Shown one piece after another: positions 1-11,985 of a stretch of 64,000 nt of DNA. A program made the position numbers and the translations under genes. How positions within the stretch are numbered: the first letter of the stretch is position 1; each line of letters begins with the position of its first letter. The notes below the pieces were generated by a model. That model had not been told where the DNA came from and did not search any database. It saw only the letters and a list, made by a program, of their open reading frames with translations. Origin of the DNA: Eucommia ulmoides (lineage: Eukaryota; Streptophyta; Magnoliopsida; Garryales; Eucommiaceae); NCBI GenBank assembly GCA_016647705.1, contig CM028334.1:10015546-10079545 (forward strand), written 5' to 3'.

Positions 1-2589
1 ATTACTTTGAATTGAAAAGGAATTTCTTCTTTTAGGCTCTTGTCAAATCGGGTAGTAATACATTACAGGCAAGAAAGTTCACAATGTTCATATACCACGG
101 AAGTGCATTTTCAACTGAGAATAGCTGTTCATCAAGGAACGCCTCCGTGATGCTAGACTCCTCACCAACGTCTTCTTGAATCAACCTTGACAAATGGTCG
201 GTAATAACATTCTCACTCCCCTTTTTATCCCTTATTTCAGCGTCGAACTCTTGCAATAAAAGAATCCACCTTATCAATATCGGCTTGGCGTCTTTCTTTG
301 CAAATAAGTACCGGATAGCCGCATGATCCGTATAGACAATCACTTTTGATCCAATGATATAAGATTGGAACTTATCACAAGCAAAAACAATAGCTAGCAT
401 TTCTTTCTCAGTCGTGGTGTAATTCTCCTGGGCATAATTCAATGTCTTGCATAATATATTGATTGGAATATCTTCTCATTCCGTTAGCCTAACACCGCGC
501 CAATGACATAGTCACTTGCGTCGTACATAATCTCAAATAGAATCTCCCAGTCCGGAGCGACCATTATTGGAGTCGTGATCAACTTCTCCTTTATCGTCTT
601 CAAAGCCTCTATGCAAGCCTTATTGAATTCAAATGAAGTATCCTTCTCAAGTAAGTGACATAACGGCTTCACCGTCTTCGAGAAGTCCTTAATAAAGGGC
701 CGGTAAAAGCCGGCATGTCCCAAGAAACTTCGAACTCCTTTCACATTAATCGGTGGCAAAAGCTTCTCAATTGTTTCAATCTTTGCTCGGTCCACTTCAA
801 GCCCCTTGGAAGAGACTTGATAACCTAAGACGATCCCCTCTTTAATCATAAAGTGACATTTCTCCCAATTGAGAACTAAATTATTCTCCTCACATCGGTT
901 AAGAACAAACGCCAAATTGTATAGGCAGTGATCAAAAGACGACCCAAAGATTGAAAAGTCATCCATAAAGATTTCCATTTTCTCTTCCACCATATCCAAA
1001 AATATTGCCATCATACACCGTTGAAAAGTTGCCGGTGCATTGCAAAGGCCGAACAACATACGTCTATAAGCAAATGTCTCATACGGGCATGTAAAAGTAG
1101 TATTTTCTTGGTCCTCCGGTGCAATGGCTATTTGATTATAACCTAAATAGCCGTCAAGAAAGCAATAGTACTTATATCCTACTAATCGATCAAGCATTTG
1201 GTCAATGAAAGAAAGAGGAAAATGATCATTTCTCGTTGCCTTATTCAATCTTCTATAATCAATACACATACGCCATCCCATGATGGTCCGTGTAGGAATA
1301 AGGTCATCCTTATCATTTTTCACCACCGTCATACCTCATTTCTTGGACACCACTTGCACCGAGCTAACCCACTCGCTATCGGATATAACATATATAATTC
1401 CTGTATTCAAGAGATTCAATACCTCCGCTCTCACCACTTCTTTCATAGCCGGATTTAACCGCCATTGATGTTCAATAGAGGGTTTGAACGCATCCACCAT
1501 CAAAATCTTATGCATGCAAATTGAAGGGCTAATTCATTTGATATCCAATATAGACCAAGCAAAAGCAAATCGATGCCGCTTCAAGATTTTCAGCAACTTA
1601 CTCTCCTCTTCTTTCGTCAAAGATTATGAAATTATAACCGGATTAGTTGAATTCTCTCCCAAAAAGATATACCAAAGATGCTCCGGTAATTGCTTGAGTA
1701 TTAATCCACCGTGAGGCGGATTTGATTTCTTGGGAGAGTTTACAACTTCTTTAATCTCCGCCATATGAATAGGATCATCTACGTTTTTAGATTGAGCATC
1801 CAAAGTTAGCACGTAATCCACAACATTAAGTTCCGTGGTACAGCCGTCCTCACTAAGATACCCTATAAATAAGGAATTTGTGAGAGTATGCTTTAATGAA
1901 TCTGTCTCCATATTTGCAAGAAAGAACTCCCTCACGCAAGAATCCGCAACATTAACTCAATTGTATTTAGGAAGTTCATCCGAAAAGTTCATAGTTTTAA
2001 AAATGTTGAACTTTATCTCTTCATCATTCACCCTTAACGTCAGATTTCCATTGTGCACATCAATTAAGGCCTTTCCCGTTGCAAGGAAAGGTCTTCCCAG
2101 GATGATCAGGATTTCTCTATCTTCTTCTATTTCTAGTACAACAAAATCCACCAGAAATATGAATTTGTCGACCTTCACTAGCACATCCTCAATTATACCT
2201 TTATGATAGGTTAACGAACGATCCTCTATTTGGAGGGAGATCGTTGTCGACTTTGCACTCGCAAGTCCTAACTTTCGATAAACGGAAGAAGGTATCAAAT
2301 TTATACTAGCTCCAAGATTACAAAAAGCCTTATCAAAATGAGATTTCTCGATAGTACACAGAATTGTGAAACTACCCGGATCTTTCAATTTGGCAGGCAA
2401 CTTCCTTTGTAGTATTGCACTACATTTCTCCGTTAGCTTTACTGTTTCGTACTCTTCTAACTTTCTCTTCTTTGTCATGATATCTTTCAAGAACTTACCA
2501 TAATTGGGCATTTGCTCCAATGCATCCACAAAAGAAATGTTGATGTGAATCTTCTTGAAGATTTTAAGAAATTTTTCAAAATTGTACAT
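1..2589 (-). pseudogene. Athila protease / reverse transcriptase / RNase H remnant
   Basis: The protease segment (about 1957-2589) has the aspartic-protease-like run DLGASINLIP and the ILGRPFLATG motif of plant Gypsy elements. The RT segment (about 484-1935) shows IDYRRLNKATR, the polymerase site IFMDDFSIFG, and the connection motif [18 protein letters not shown]. The RNase H segment (about 32-500) shows [19 protein letters not shown]. Domain order PR-RT-RH on the minus strand matches Ty3/Gypsy. It is broken in several places and continues past the window start. Confidence 0.88.
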
Positions 2590-2639
2590 CCAACTTCCTC
2601 TTTTGGAACCTTTGAGGATATGGCAATAAAGTAGCTAGA

Positions 2640-4237
2640 ATTAGTGGATTTTCTGAAAATAATACTTACCCCGGCATCACCCTTTCATCTCTTTTTCTCT
2701 CCTCGACTTTCTCTTGGTTCTTTTCCTCATCCAAGTCTTCACTCGACTTCTCTTTTCTTTCATCGATTTTCTCTTCAACTTCCTCTTCTGCTTTTGTTCT
2801 TGATTCATCGTGATGAAACTCATGACTCACTCCCGGCTCGTTTTCCATTGGCTTGCTCACCTCCACTTCTCTTCTGCTCCTCAATTAAATTGCCTTGCAT
2901 TCCCTAGGTTTGGTTTCCGTGTTTCTTGGAAACTTTCCCTTTTGTTGTTCTTTGATGGACCTAGTAAGTTGCGCGATTTGAGTTTCTAAAGACTTCACCA
3001 TGGCATTGGTGTTTGTACAAGTTGTATCAATTGAGTCAAGCCGTATTTCACGTTTGTTCAACCGGTTATACATCTCACGCATCATAGTATGAGTCTCATT
3101 CATAAACGAACCCAATACTTGATCCAAATTTGATTTTGGATTATGCATCGGTGGTTGTTGCATTTGATGGTTGGATTGCATCGGATATCCCGGAGCTTGG
3201 TTTCCATATCCCGGAGGTGGCCGCAAAGAGTTTTGGTTATTCGCATATGAGAAGTTCTCATAGTTGCGAAGTCTAGGATTGTAATGAGTTGGAATGTTGG
3301 TAGCGGGCTTGAAAGTATAGGCTCGATTGTTTAGAAAGTGGCATTCCTCGAACTCATTATCGAATCCGGATTGGGAACAACTTGCAACATTTTCATCCCC
3401 TTGACTTGACAAAACGCCTTTAGTAGACAAGGCGACCAATTGATCTGAGAGCTTGGACACTTGGGCCGATAATGTTGCGATATGGTCAGATTCTTGGATA
3501 GAAGAGACCCGTCTTCTTGTGTTCCTCTCATTCGGCCATTAATAATTGTTGGCCGCCATTTCTTCCAATAAAGCGTTAGTTTTGGACGGGATTTTGGACA
3601 ACAACGATCCTCCTGAGGCAGCATCAATAATCGTTCTGGTTTGGCCATCTAATCTGTTGTAAAACAATTGGGTTTGAAACCAATCTTGATATCCATGTTA
3701 GGGGCACCTTCGCAGTAGATCCTTGAATCGCTCCCACGCTTCAAATAACGGCTCAAAGTCTCTTTGGCGAAACTGCGCAATCTCGCCTCAGAGTTGAGAA
3801 GTCTTGGAATATGGGAAGAACTTAGTGAGGAACCTTTGAGCAAGGTCTTCCCAAGTATTTATGCTCCCCGGTAGGATAGATTGGAACCAACCCCGTGCTC
3901 TATCACACAATGAGAAAGGGAATAACCTCAACCGGATAACATCCTCAGCAACACCATTGATCTTCACAGTGTCACATATCTCCATAACGGTGGCCAAGTG
4001 GACGTTAGGATCCTCATGAAGATTCCCTACATATTGGTTTTGTTGAACTATGTTGATTAGGGCGGGCTTCAACTCGAAATTATTCGCTTGGATTGGTTGC
4101 CTTCGGATGCCTGAATAATTATCCAGCATCAATAGTCGATAATAATCCCTAAGGACTCTTTGTGGGCGCTCTTGTTCTGGAGGCTGGAATGCCTGCGGCT
4201 CCGGCCGTTGCGGGACGTTTTCATCTCCCCCGGCCAT
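2640..4237 (-). pseudogene. Athila gag remnant
   Basis: The capsid-type (Retrotrans_gag) part is at about 3790-4237 and contains the typical WFQSILPGSINTWEDLAQRF stretch. A downstream Gln/Pro/Asn-rich linker (about 2885-3460) has a predicted helix near its end, and a Glu/Lys/Arg-rich segment follows at about 2666-2884. The likely start is the ATG at 4235-4237, about 170 bases inside the primer site. In an intact element this protein would form the particle shell. It is broken in several places and is called by family resemblance. Confidence 0.8.
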
Positions 4238-4410
4238 AACAGTAGATTGCTCTTATTTCTGTTTACGAATTCGTTTACTACGCTGCATGCACTGCTCAAT
4301 TCAAACAAATTAATCGAATAAACAAATGAATTGAATGAAATTAAAAGCAAAAGAATTATTGTGATTAACATTCAACTACTTGATCACAATATCAACCCAA
4401 ATTAAAAACA

Positions 4411-4431
4411 CCATCTCCGGCAACGACGCCA
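4411..4431 (-). other. Primer-binding site, tRNA-Asp type
   Basis: On the minus strand TGGCGTCGTTGCCGG begins six bases inside the LTR end at 4438. It is close to the tRNA-Asp-complementary primer site (TGGCGCCGTTGCCGGGGA) known for Athila elements. It fixes element orientation and the inner LTR boundary. Confidence 0.85.
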
Positions 4432-5439
4432 AAAACTTGTACGCCAAGCGTTTGCACGCTCGCATATATGACTACTCGCAAGTGCACGAGGTCTAGTTTT
4501 AATATAATGGATCTCTTAAGATCGGATATCGTTCTACTAGGAATGGTGTAATTTAGTTGAATATGGTGATTGGCATAGACTTATATTATCTCGACTAATC
4601 AAAAATTGTTTGTATTCTATTTAATCTATTAAGATAAATGACAACTATTAGGTTAGTTCTAATTACACTAATTACTTAGGTGTTGATTTCTTTCACATAA
4701 AGCATAATTAACTTCATTTAGTTAGTTATAACGGTGTTTATCTATTTCGACAATCTCTGTATCGATAACTCATCCACTACCTCTCTCGAGTGTAAGACGG
4801 GGGATTACACGACTTCGTGTCAACGAAGAAGTCCCACTTAACGCCTTAACAACCTTAGGTCGCGTGAGTTTTGAGCCAACGTCATGGATTACATACATTT
4901 TAATGCCCTCCCGGGTCATTAGAACGTCAAATTACGTTTACCCTAGTCCGAATCCGGGGTTACCTCTCCCGAGTGTCAAACCCCGTATTCTCGGTTTATC
5001 AATACAAGTATAATATCAAGAATTACACTACACACAATCAGATTTAGACAAACATCTATTAAAGAAACATTAATTCATTCAAACTAGTATTTACATGATT
5101 TCAACAACACTTAAGTAACATTTAACTAATACTACCTGATCTTATCTATATACCATACAAAACAAGAGTGATTCAACATCATTAGATATGGAAAAGTAAT
5201 TACAAAGATAAAAACATGAGAAGAACGATCAAATCTGAGAATGGAACGGTCAACTGTCGCTATAAATCGCTCCACCAATGATTTCTCTTTGCCCAAATGA
5301 TGAATCTCCTTCTTGGTCTCTCAAATATAGCTTAAGAACTCTATATAAGGGTTAGGGATGCTGAACAACCTTTTTTAGAGAGTGGGAGTGATATTTAAAG
5401 GCCTAAGGTTTCAAAAATATCTAAACATATATTTTTCTC

Positions 5440-5715
5440 TGTGCAGAGCTGTTTGCCGCGGCAGTTGGGATCACTGCTACGGCGATGGGTTGAGTCGGTT
5501 AGTGCACAGCTGTGGCGGTGAAGCTTTTTATGAATTCTCTGTTGTTTCACTACCGCGGCGGTGGCTTCTATCGCTGCGGTGGTGGAGCCTTTGAGCAGAA
5601 ATCATAATTCTCTGTTGTTTCACCGCCGTGGCGGATGATCTACCACTGCAGCAGTGAGACTTCAGAAGGAAAACACAACTCTGCACTTTCACCGCGGCGG
5701 CGGCGGATGATTCGC
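5440..5715. repeat. GC-rich paired-palindrome array in Athila LTR
   Basis: Repeating units of about 60-65 bases each carry two GC-rich boxes such as CCGCGGCGGTGG and GCTGCGGTGGTGG separated by a short pyrimidine-rich spacer. It occupies the same place in the LTR as the CGCCTAGGCG array of the other two Athila LTRs, but with a CCGCGG-type core. Confidence 0.7.
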
Positions 5716-5765
5716 TGCAATGGTGACTTGCTGTCATGAAATCTTATCTTTTTCCTTCGTTTCTT

Positions 5766-5940
5766 CGTCGTTTTTCTACCGTTTTGCTTGTTTATAGCTC
5801 GTTTACATCCCTACACCTGAATAACATAAATACTAACAAAAACACAATAGAATCGTCGTTTTTCTACCATTTTGCTTGTTTATAGCTCGTTTACATCCCT
5901 ACAACTGAATAACATAAATACTAACAAAAACACAATAGAA
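5766..5940. repeat. Two-copy 87-base tandem duplication
   Basis: The block starting CGTCGTTTTTCTACC and ending ACAAAAACACAATAGAA is present twice in direct orientation with very few differences, so the duplication looks younger than the LTR. It is absent from the other two Athila LTRs in the window. Confidence 0.85.
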
Positions 5941-6006
5941 GATTAATAAAACACTCGAAAACTGACAAATTCAATTTAGAAATAGATAGGTATTTTACAC
6001 TTATCA

Positions 6007-7007
6007 AATAGCTTTCAAAATATTCAATTTAATCTCTCAAAAGAATTTTCAAACCTAATTCCATAAGATAGGAAATATTAAAAGGATCAATTTGAAAGAC
6101 AATTTAATTCCAAGTACCAAATCTATAGGAATTAAATAATAGATTAACCATATCTTAAATATCACCAAATCCCTTAAATCTCTCTCAAATCCTAACAAAA
6201 AATGACTACTTTTAGATATAATTTCAGATCAAACAATATCATGAAACAGAGCACTCAGTTGCCTGCCCAGTCGATTGGACAATTTAGGGAATAGCCTATG
6301 CAGTTCATTGATCGACCGCTCGGTCGACTCTTCGATTCAGAGAGTTTTTTTATCTTTCACCGGTCGACTTGTTAGTCGATTCTTCGATTCAAGGAGTTCA
6401 ACCATCATTGGTCGGTCAACCTGTCAGTTGACTTATCAATTCAGGATGTTTCAGCTTCTTTCTTCAATCGACTCCTCAGTCAACTGCTACATTCTGTATC
6501 TATTCTCTGATCTCGTTTTTAAGATATTTTCTTTTACGATTTCTCCCTTTTAACTAATTTCTTTTTTCAATAAGCTCCACTAACTTTCTCAAATTCCATT
6601 TTAACCATTTATAAATATTTCTTTTCAAATACACATAAGAGCAAATAAATTCATCTCAATTAGCTCCACTAACTTTCTCAAATTCCATTTTAACCATTTA
6701 TAAATATTTCTTTTCAAATACACATAGGAGCAAATAAATTCATCTTATCAAAACACATATAAATAATAATAATATTTTGTGCCGTGTATGTTCCTAAATG
6801 AGATATTAAGAGTTGAAATTTACCTGGGTTGTTTTCCCTAATTTCTTCAAACTCTTAAATCTTTAATATCTTCAACTTCATCATTTAGCATACATTTAAT
6901 TTGTCATCTTCATCAATGGAACTTTAAATCACTAAAACACTCAATTAAAACATTAGTTTCACTAAAACATCAATACTTAATTGTTCATCAAAATCTTAGG
7001 ATCAACA
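6007..7007. other. AT-rich spacer with two small repeat arrays
   Basis: No coding signal was found. About 6262-6500 is a degenerate array of units near 60 bases rich in GTCGAC/GTCGATT and ending in TTCGATTCAG-like runs. At 6569-6748 a block of about 90 bases beginning AGCTCCACTAAC is tandemly duplicated almost perfectly. The remainder is AT-rich and unassigned. It may be older element debris. Confidence 0.6.
6569..6748. repeat. Two-copy 90-base tandem duplication
   Basis: Two nearly identical direct copies, each beginning AGCTCCACTAACTTTCTC and ending GCAAATAAATTCATCT. High identity indicates a recent local duplication. Confidence 0.9.
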
Positions 7008-7197
7008 GGTAAGGTGCCCTAGATCGTACAAAACATGCAAGTTTTTAACGTGACGCTCCTATCTCCTTGCCTGCCCATCATTTGAAGAGTTTTTGGTGAA
7101 TCATGACTGCAACTCAATTTATTACCCTAAGGAGTATTGTCCCTACAACTCGAGCGAGTCCTCGGTAGAGCTAATCGTGCCCTGCTCTGATACCACT

Positions 7198-7556
7198 TGT
7201 CACGGGCTCACATTTTCACAATAGCAACTGCCCGTGCGGCACCCCCGATGGGTTTGCTATGAGGTAAGCCTATTTTCTTGCACGATACTAACAGTTTTTG
7301 CCCTACCTTGAGCTCATCAGAAGAGCAACTCCAATTCTTGACCAGTTTGTGCAGGGGAAGTCAAACTATTTTTCTTCTGTCAAGTTCATGACGAGCAACA
7401 TATTCTCGAAAATTAACTGGGTCGTATGTTACGACTTTGAAGGGATGCCTAGAGGTATTGGCATCCGCCTGGCTAGGAGCCGCTTATAAGCTTTACAATC
7501 CTCCAACTAGCATGATTATTTTTTCTGATCGCCTTGTAACTAAGGGGTCTGTGACA
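7198..7556 (-). repeat. TRIM LTR, left copy
   Basis: About 359 bases with terminal TGTCAC/GTGACA inverted ends, flanked by the tRNA-Met-type primer block on the left and a polypurine tract (minus strand) on the right. Confidence 0.87.
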
Positions 7557-7843
7557 CTCTCCCCCAACCAATATCGCAAACGTCCTCGATGCGATGCGAA
7601 TAGCTCTCGATGTCGCGCCTCTGTTGTTCCTCTTCACTTTTGTGCGACAAAGAGAAATGTGAGGTGCCCCAAATCGCATGATCGATGCAAATCTTCGACT
7701 TGATGTTCCTGACCTGCCTGTCCATCTTCCAATAAGTGCTTGGTAAATTATGACTGCAACTCAACTCCTTCCCCAATGAGTTCCATCCCCATAGATTGAG
7801 TAAGTCTTTGGTAGAGTTAATTATGCGCTGCTCTAATACCACT

Positions 7844-8206
7844 TTTCATGGGCTCATATTTTCGTAGTAGCAACTGCCTGCGTGGTACCCCTTATGTGTT
7901 TGTTGCGCGGAGGTAAGTCTGCCTTTATATACGATGCTGATTGATTTGGCCCTAATTTGGGCTCATCAAAAAAGTGGCTCCAACTCCCTACTAGTTTGTA
8001 CAGGGGAGGCCAAACCCCTATGCTTTTGTCAGGTTCATGACCAGCAACATGTTCTCCAAACTTAACCGGGTCGGTTTGCCTTGGCTCTGAAGGGACACCT
8101 AGTGGTGTCGACGACCACCTAGCTTAGAACCGCATATAAACACAATGATCCTCCAGTCAACATGCTTGTTCTTTCTGATCGCTTTTTAAAGAAGCAGTCT
8201 GTGACA
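7844..8206 (-). repeat. TRIM LTR, middle copy
   Basis: About 363 bases, matching the left copy along its length with visible substitutions. It serves as shared LTR for the two internal segments. Confidence 0.85.
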
Positions 8207-8492
8207 CTCTTCCCCCCACCCAATATCGCATACGACCTAATTACGATGCGAACAACTTTCGATGTCGTACCCCGTTGTGCCTTCACACTTTGTGTGACAG
8301 AGATAAATGTGATGTGCCTCGGATCGCATGATCCACATGATCTTTGATGTGACGCTCCTAACTTTCTGCCTACCCATCCTCCAACGAGTGTTTGGGTCAT
8401 GATTGCAATTCAACCTCTTCCCCAAGGAATGTCGTCCTCATGGCTCGAGCGAGTCCTTGGTGGAGCTAATCATGCCCTACTCTGATACCACA

Positions 8493-8871
8493 TGTCACGA
8501 GCTCACATTTTCGTAACAACAACTACCCGCACGGCACTCCCGACACGTTCGCTACACAGGGGTAAGCACGCCTTCTTGCACACGCCTTCTTGTACAATAC
8601 TGATTGGTTTTGACACGCCTTGGGCTCATCAAGAAAGCAACTCCAGCTCCCGACCAGTTTGTGCACGAGAAGAGAAACCCCTATTTTTTTTTGTTCAGTC
8701 CATGACAAGCAACATTTTCTCTACACTTAACAGGGTTGGTATGCCTCGACTCTGAAGGGACGTTTAGTGGTGTCCCCATTCGTCTGGCTGGGAGTCACAT
8801 ATAAGTACTATAATCCTTCAGCCAGCATGTTTGTTCTTTCTGACTGCCTTGTAACTAAGCGGTCCGTGACA
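8493..8871 (-). repeat. TRIM LTR, right copy (outer 5' LTR)
   Basis: About 379 bases beginning TGTCACGAGCTC and ending GTCCGTGACA. The extra length relative to the other copies includes a short repeated CACGCCTTCTTG block. It is the outermost LTR on the 5' side of the minus-strand array. Confidence 0.85.
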
Positions 8872-9189
8872 CATAGCTCCAAAAATAATCAAACCAGAAT
8901 TTAAAAAAAATATGATTTAACAAAACTTTTGCTCAGATCTCCTCCTCCTTATGCCCTTTCTTCTTCTTCTTTTTCTTCTTCTTCTTAAAGATCTGATCCG
9001 CGTCAACTCTGATCCTGCATATTTGCGTCACCGTCGGCAAGTCCCCCGTCGCCGTCCAAGCCCCCTTCTATCGCAGCTCCAGTTTCTCTCTCTACATTGC
9101 CGCAAGTCCCCTGCTCTCTCTCTCTAGCTGTGGACAGTCCTAATCCTACAAAATAGCACAAAGCAATAAGAGAAGAATTGGATTTCTCA
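8872..9189. other. Unassigned spacer
   Basis: AT-rich, then a pyrimidine-rich CTT/CTC tract (about 8940-8985), then a moderately GC-rich stretch. No ORF, LTR end or known motif is recognised. Confidence 0.5.
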
Positions 9190-9540
9190 TAAAAGAATAA
9201 AGTGTGGGAACTAGTTTAAGTTCAGAAAGGAATAAATCCTATTGGTTATATGTGGGTCCCTCAAGAAGAAATACAAGGAGGATGGAAGTTTGGATAAGTA
9301 AAAAGTTAAATTAGTGGCAAATGAATTCACTGAGAAACTCGGTATGGAGTCTGTAGATACATATTCTCTAGTTGTAAAGTGTATGTCTATCAAGATAATT
9401 ATGTCCATTGTGGAAAGATGGGATTTGGGATCACAACAGTTAGATGTCAAAACTTCTTTTCTTAATGGAGAACTAAAAATAAGCCATCTATATGATTCAA
9501 CTGGATGGATATGAAGTCAAAGGACGTGAAGATAAAGCTT

Positions 9541-9773
9541 AGGGTTAATTACACTTTATCTTTATAGTTTGACCAATTTGTACTTTACCCTCCTGTAGTT
9601 TGAAAATCGTCATTTACCTCCCTGTGGTTAGATTTTTAAACCACATACCCCTTGATGTAGGGGGATAAGTGCACCAAATATTTGACCAAAAGGGAAGTAA
9701 GTGACGATTTTTAAATCACAGAAGATAAGTGTAAATTGACTAAACTATAGGAAGATAAAGTGTAATTAACCCT
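9541..9773. mobile_element. Palindromic MITE, 233 bases
   Basis: Nearly the whole element is one inverted repeat. The ends read AGGGTTAATTACACTTTATC, and on the opposite strand the right end reads the same. The flanks AAAGCTT / AAAGTTT look like a 7-base target duplication with one mismatch. It is inserted in Copia RT sequence that resumes on the other side. The superfamily is uncertain. Confidence 0.85.
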
Positions 9774-10097
9774 AAAGTTTGTAGATTGAAGAAATTACTC
9801 CATGGGCTCAAACAATCTTTAAGACGATGGTATCTGAACTTTCACCGGATTATCTTAGAATTAGGATATGAGATGAGTTAATTAGATATATTGTTAGCAG
9901 GAAACAATCCGGACATAATAAGGAAAACAAATGCATACCTAGAATCTAGATTTGAGATGAAAGACATGGGAGATGCCTCCTATATGCTCGGAACGAATAA
10001 TCATGGATTAGAATTTCAATGATACTATATCTAGCTCAAGAAAAATACCTGAAAAAGGTACTTAAGAGGTTTAACATGAATCACTGCATACCTCTAA

Positions 10098-10525
10098 CGC
10101 TGCGTTTGGTACACTGGAATGGAATAATAATAAGATTGGAATTAGTATACTTATGGAATAGAATGGTCATTATTATTCCTATGTTTGGTGACGAAATGAT
10201 TTACATATGGTATTAGAATGACATCAAATGGTAAAATAGTAATTTAATTGAATTTTCAAACCGTATAATAGTTAATTTAATTAATTTTTTTTTCAATTTC
10301 AAATATTTGTTTAGTATTTGATCTCGTTTTTTACCGATTATTGATTAAAACCTAATATCATATAATTGGGATTAACCAATACCAAGTTTATCTGGGTATT
10401 GGTTAATCTCATACTTTGTGAGACTAGGGAATCATTGAAAATGGGAATGAGATTAAATCCCATGTACCAAACCATTCCTATAGTCATTCTAATCCCATCT
10501 CGAATCATGCGTACCAAATGTTACC
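10098..10525. mobile_element. Harbinger/Tourist-like MITE, 428 bases
   Basis: The imperfect inverted ends contain TTTGGTAC (left, CGCTGCGTTTGGTAC; right end on the other strand, GGTAACATTTGGTAC), followed by related GGAATG/GGGATT-rich arms. A TAA target duplication is at 10095-10097 and 10526-10528, the three-base size typical of PIF/Harbinger elements. Removing it restores collinear Copia RT sequence. Confidence 0.75.
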
Positions 10526-11798
10526 TAAATGTGCTTGTTTGTAAGGGATAGAGTTTTAGGACAAATATCAGTAGGGTGGTAAACGTTTTAGTTCGGTTCG
10601 GTTTTGGAACCAATACTAAACCAAACCGAATATATATTTTGGTGTCGAAAAATAGGTCGACCAGTAGCATGGTCCAATCACTGGTGACGTGGAGAGTTGG
10701 GGTGAATCTGGAGGTTAACTTCTGCTAGGCTGGAATATTCAATCCGTCTGGAGCTGTTTTAGGCGTTGTCCGGCTTGACCTTCCGGGCTAGAACCTGCAC
10801 ACAGGACTAGTCGGGGTGTACCTAGCGTGAGAGTAAGAGCTTGGGGGAAAAAAAAGAGGTCACTTAGATAAAACAAGGTTGTTACCTCAAGTTTTTCACC
10901 ACCTGAATGGCTTGGCAAAAACTTTTATTTATAGGCGAGGACATTATTAGCATCCAGAAAATTAAGGCCTTAAGTTCGGTTATCCGTCCTAATCAGTCAG
11001 ACGCATGGAAAGCGTGTGGAGGATTAGATTCATGGGCTTGGGCCTTGGTATGCCAATAGAGAAGCTAATGGGCCAAGCTTGTTAGGGAATGCAGGCCGGA
11101 CCTGTCACACCCCACCTTGGACACCCGTCACCGTGGGGCTGACGTGACGTCAGCACGACCTCATCTTAATGTCAAACCCACTAGTAAACGACAAAGTGCA
11201 TACAAAAATATACGACCACAAATTCTGACCATATACAACATCTCTAACTGGGGACACACCCATCCTTGAATTATAATAATAACAAAAGTATAACAACAAT
11301 GAAGCTCTCTCAGGTTCGCCTCAAACAGCTCTTTCCAAAATATTTCCGTACTACACCATCGCCGGACTCTACCTAGTGCTAGTAGGGGACCGACTCCTAA
11401 CGGTTGTACCTGCGAGTGTACTGCCTTCTTAGTAAAATATTTTTAATAATAAAACTCATTCTACAACATCTAAATGGATTAAGCGGAAGTATATAAACAC
11501 CACATAGCTCGTAAAATCTCTAATAGATAAGTAGTGAAAATAAAGCGATATAAATAAGTTCCATCCAAATCCATCTAGTATAAAATTATACCAATCATCA
11601 CAATAAATAATAAATAATAAATCATCCAATATAAGTAAAACACACATCTCAAACACACACCTCAAACACACATCGCAAACACACCACTTCACCACAATAC
11701 ACACTGGTTAGACATAACGATCGTTTTAACCTCACGATCGGGAGTTTGCAACGGTACAATACCATCCGTAGGATATGCCTTCCTACGAACACCCATCA

Positions 11799-11985
11799 CT
11801 CCGCCGAAGCGGATAATCATTGCGCAGTATAAACGTCTAACATCACTCTGCCAAAGCAGATAAACATCACTCCGCCGAAGCGGATAACCTCACTCTACCG
11901 AAACAAATAAATACTATGGTATCGTCAAATCAATACCATCACTCTACCGAAGCAGATAATTATCACTCTGTCGAAGCAGATAAAT
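11799..11985. repeat. Minisatellite in solo LTR, CTCCGCCGAAGCGGA core
   Basis: Units resemble CACTCCGCCGAAGCGGATAA, repeated about six times with drift and irregular spacing. CCGC and GCGG arms make each unit a small hairpin. The equivalent place in the sister solo LTR (26279-26520) carries a different palindromic unit. Confidence 0.75.

Larger units (their letters stand above)
1..6006 (-). mobile_element. Athila-type Ty3/Gypsy element, 5' part (3' side beyond window start)
   Basis: Minus-strand LTR retrotransposon. Read from right to left it has a 5' LTR (4438-6006), a tRNA-Asp-type primer site (4411-4431), gag (about 4237-2640), protease (about 2590-1957), reverse transcriptase (about 1935-700) and the start of RNase H (about 700-1). 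Integrase and the 3' LTR lie outside the window. The family call rests on the primer site, the FMDD-type RT active site and close similarity to the two Athila arms at 33894-52162. It is a broken fossil with several breaks across gag and pol. Its age cannot be read from LTR divergence because only one LTR is present. Confidence 0.9.
4438..6006 (-). repeat. Athila 5' LTR (about 1.57 kb)
   Basis: On the minus strand it begins TGATAAGTGT and ends GGCGTACA, matching the ends of the LTRs at 33894-35436 and 50550-52162. The inner edge abuts the primer site. The outer edge at 6006 is where similarity to the other two LTRs stops. It holds a GC-rich paired-palindrome array (about 5440-5715) and an 87-base tandem duplication (about 5766-5940). 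Confidence 0.88.
7008..8871 (-). mobile_element. TRIM-type retrotransposon in tandem array (three LTRs)
   Basis: A period of about 648 bases repeats across the region. The alternation is partial internal (7008-7197), LTR (7198-7556), internal (7557-7843), LTR (7844-8206), internal (8207-8492), LTR (8493-8871). LTRs read TGTCACGGGCTC...GGTCTGTGACA on the plus strand. The block GCTCTGATACCA beside the left edge of each LTR is, on the minus strand, the initiator-Met tRNA primer site TGGTATCAGAGC. A purine tract lies inside the opposite edge. Internals are under 300 bases and non-coding. This is TRIM structure, and the shared-LTR tandem form is known for TRIMs. Copies have diverged visibly, so it is a fossil array. 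Confidence 0.88.
9190..10571 (+). pseudogene. Copia reverse transcriptase remnant
   Basis: Recognisable Copia RT pieces include VDTYSLVVK, the run LDVKTSFLNGELK (family form QMDVKTAFLNG) and HGLKQSLRRWYLNF further on. Two MITEs (9541-9773 and 10098-10525) interrupt it, with the coding sense resuming after each. Broken in several places. Confidence 0.85.

Noticed and set aside
7008-8871. 648-base periodic repeat considered as a satellite
   Set aside because: Each period contains LTR termini, a tRNA-Met primer block and a purine tract in the right order, so TRIM structure explains it better.
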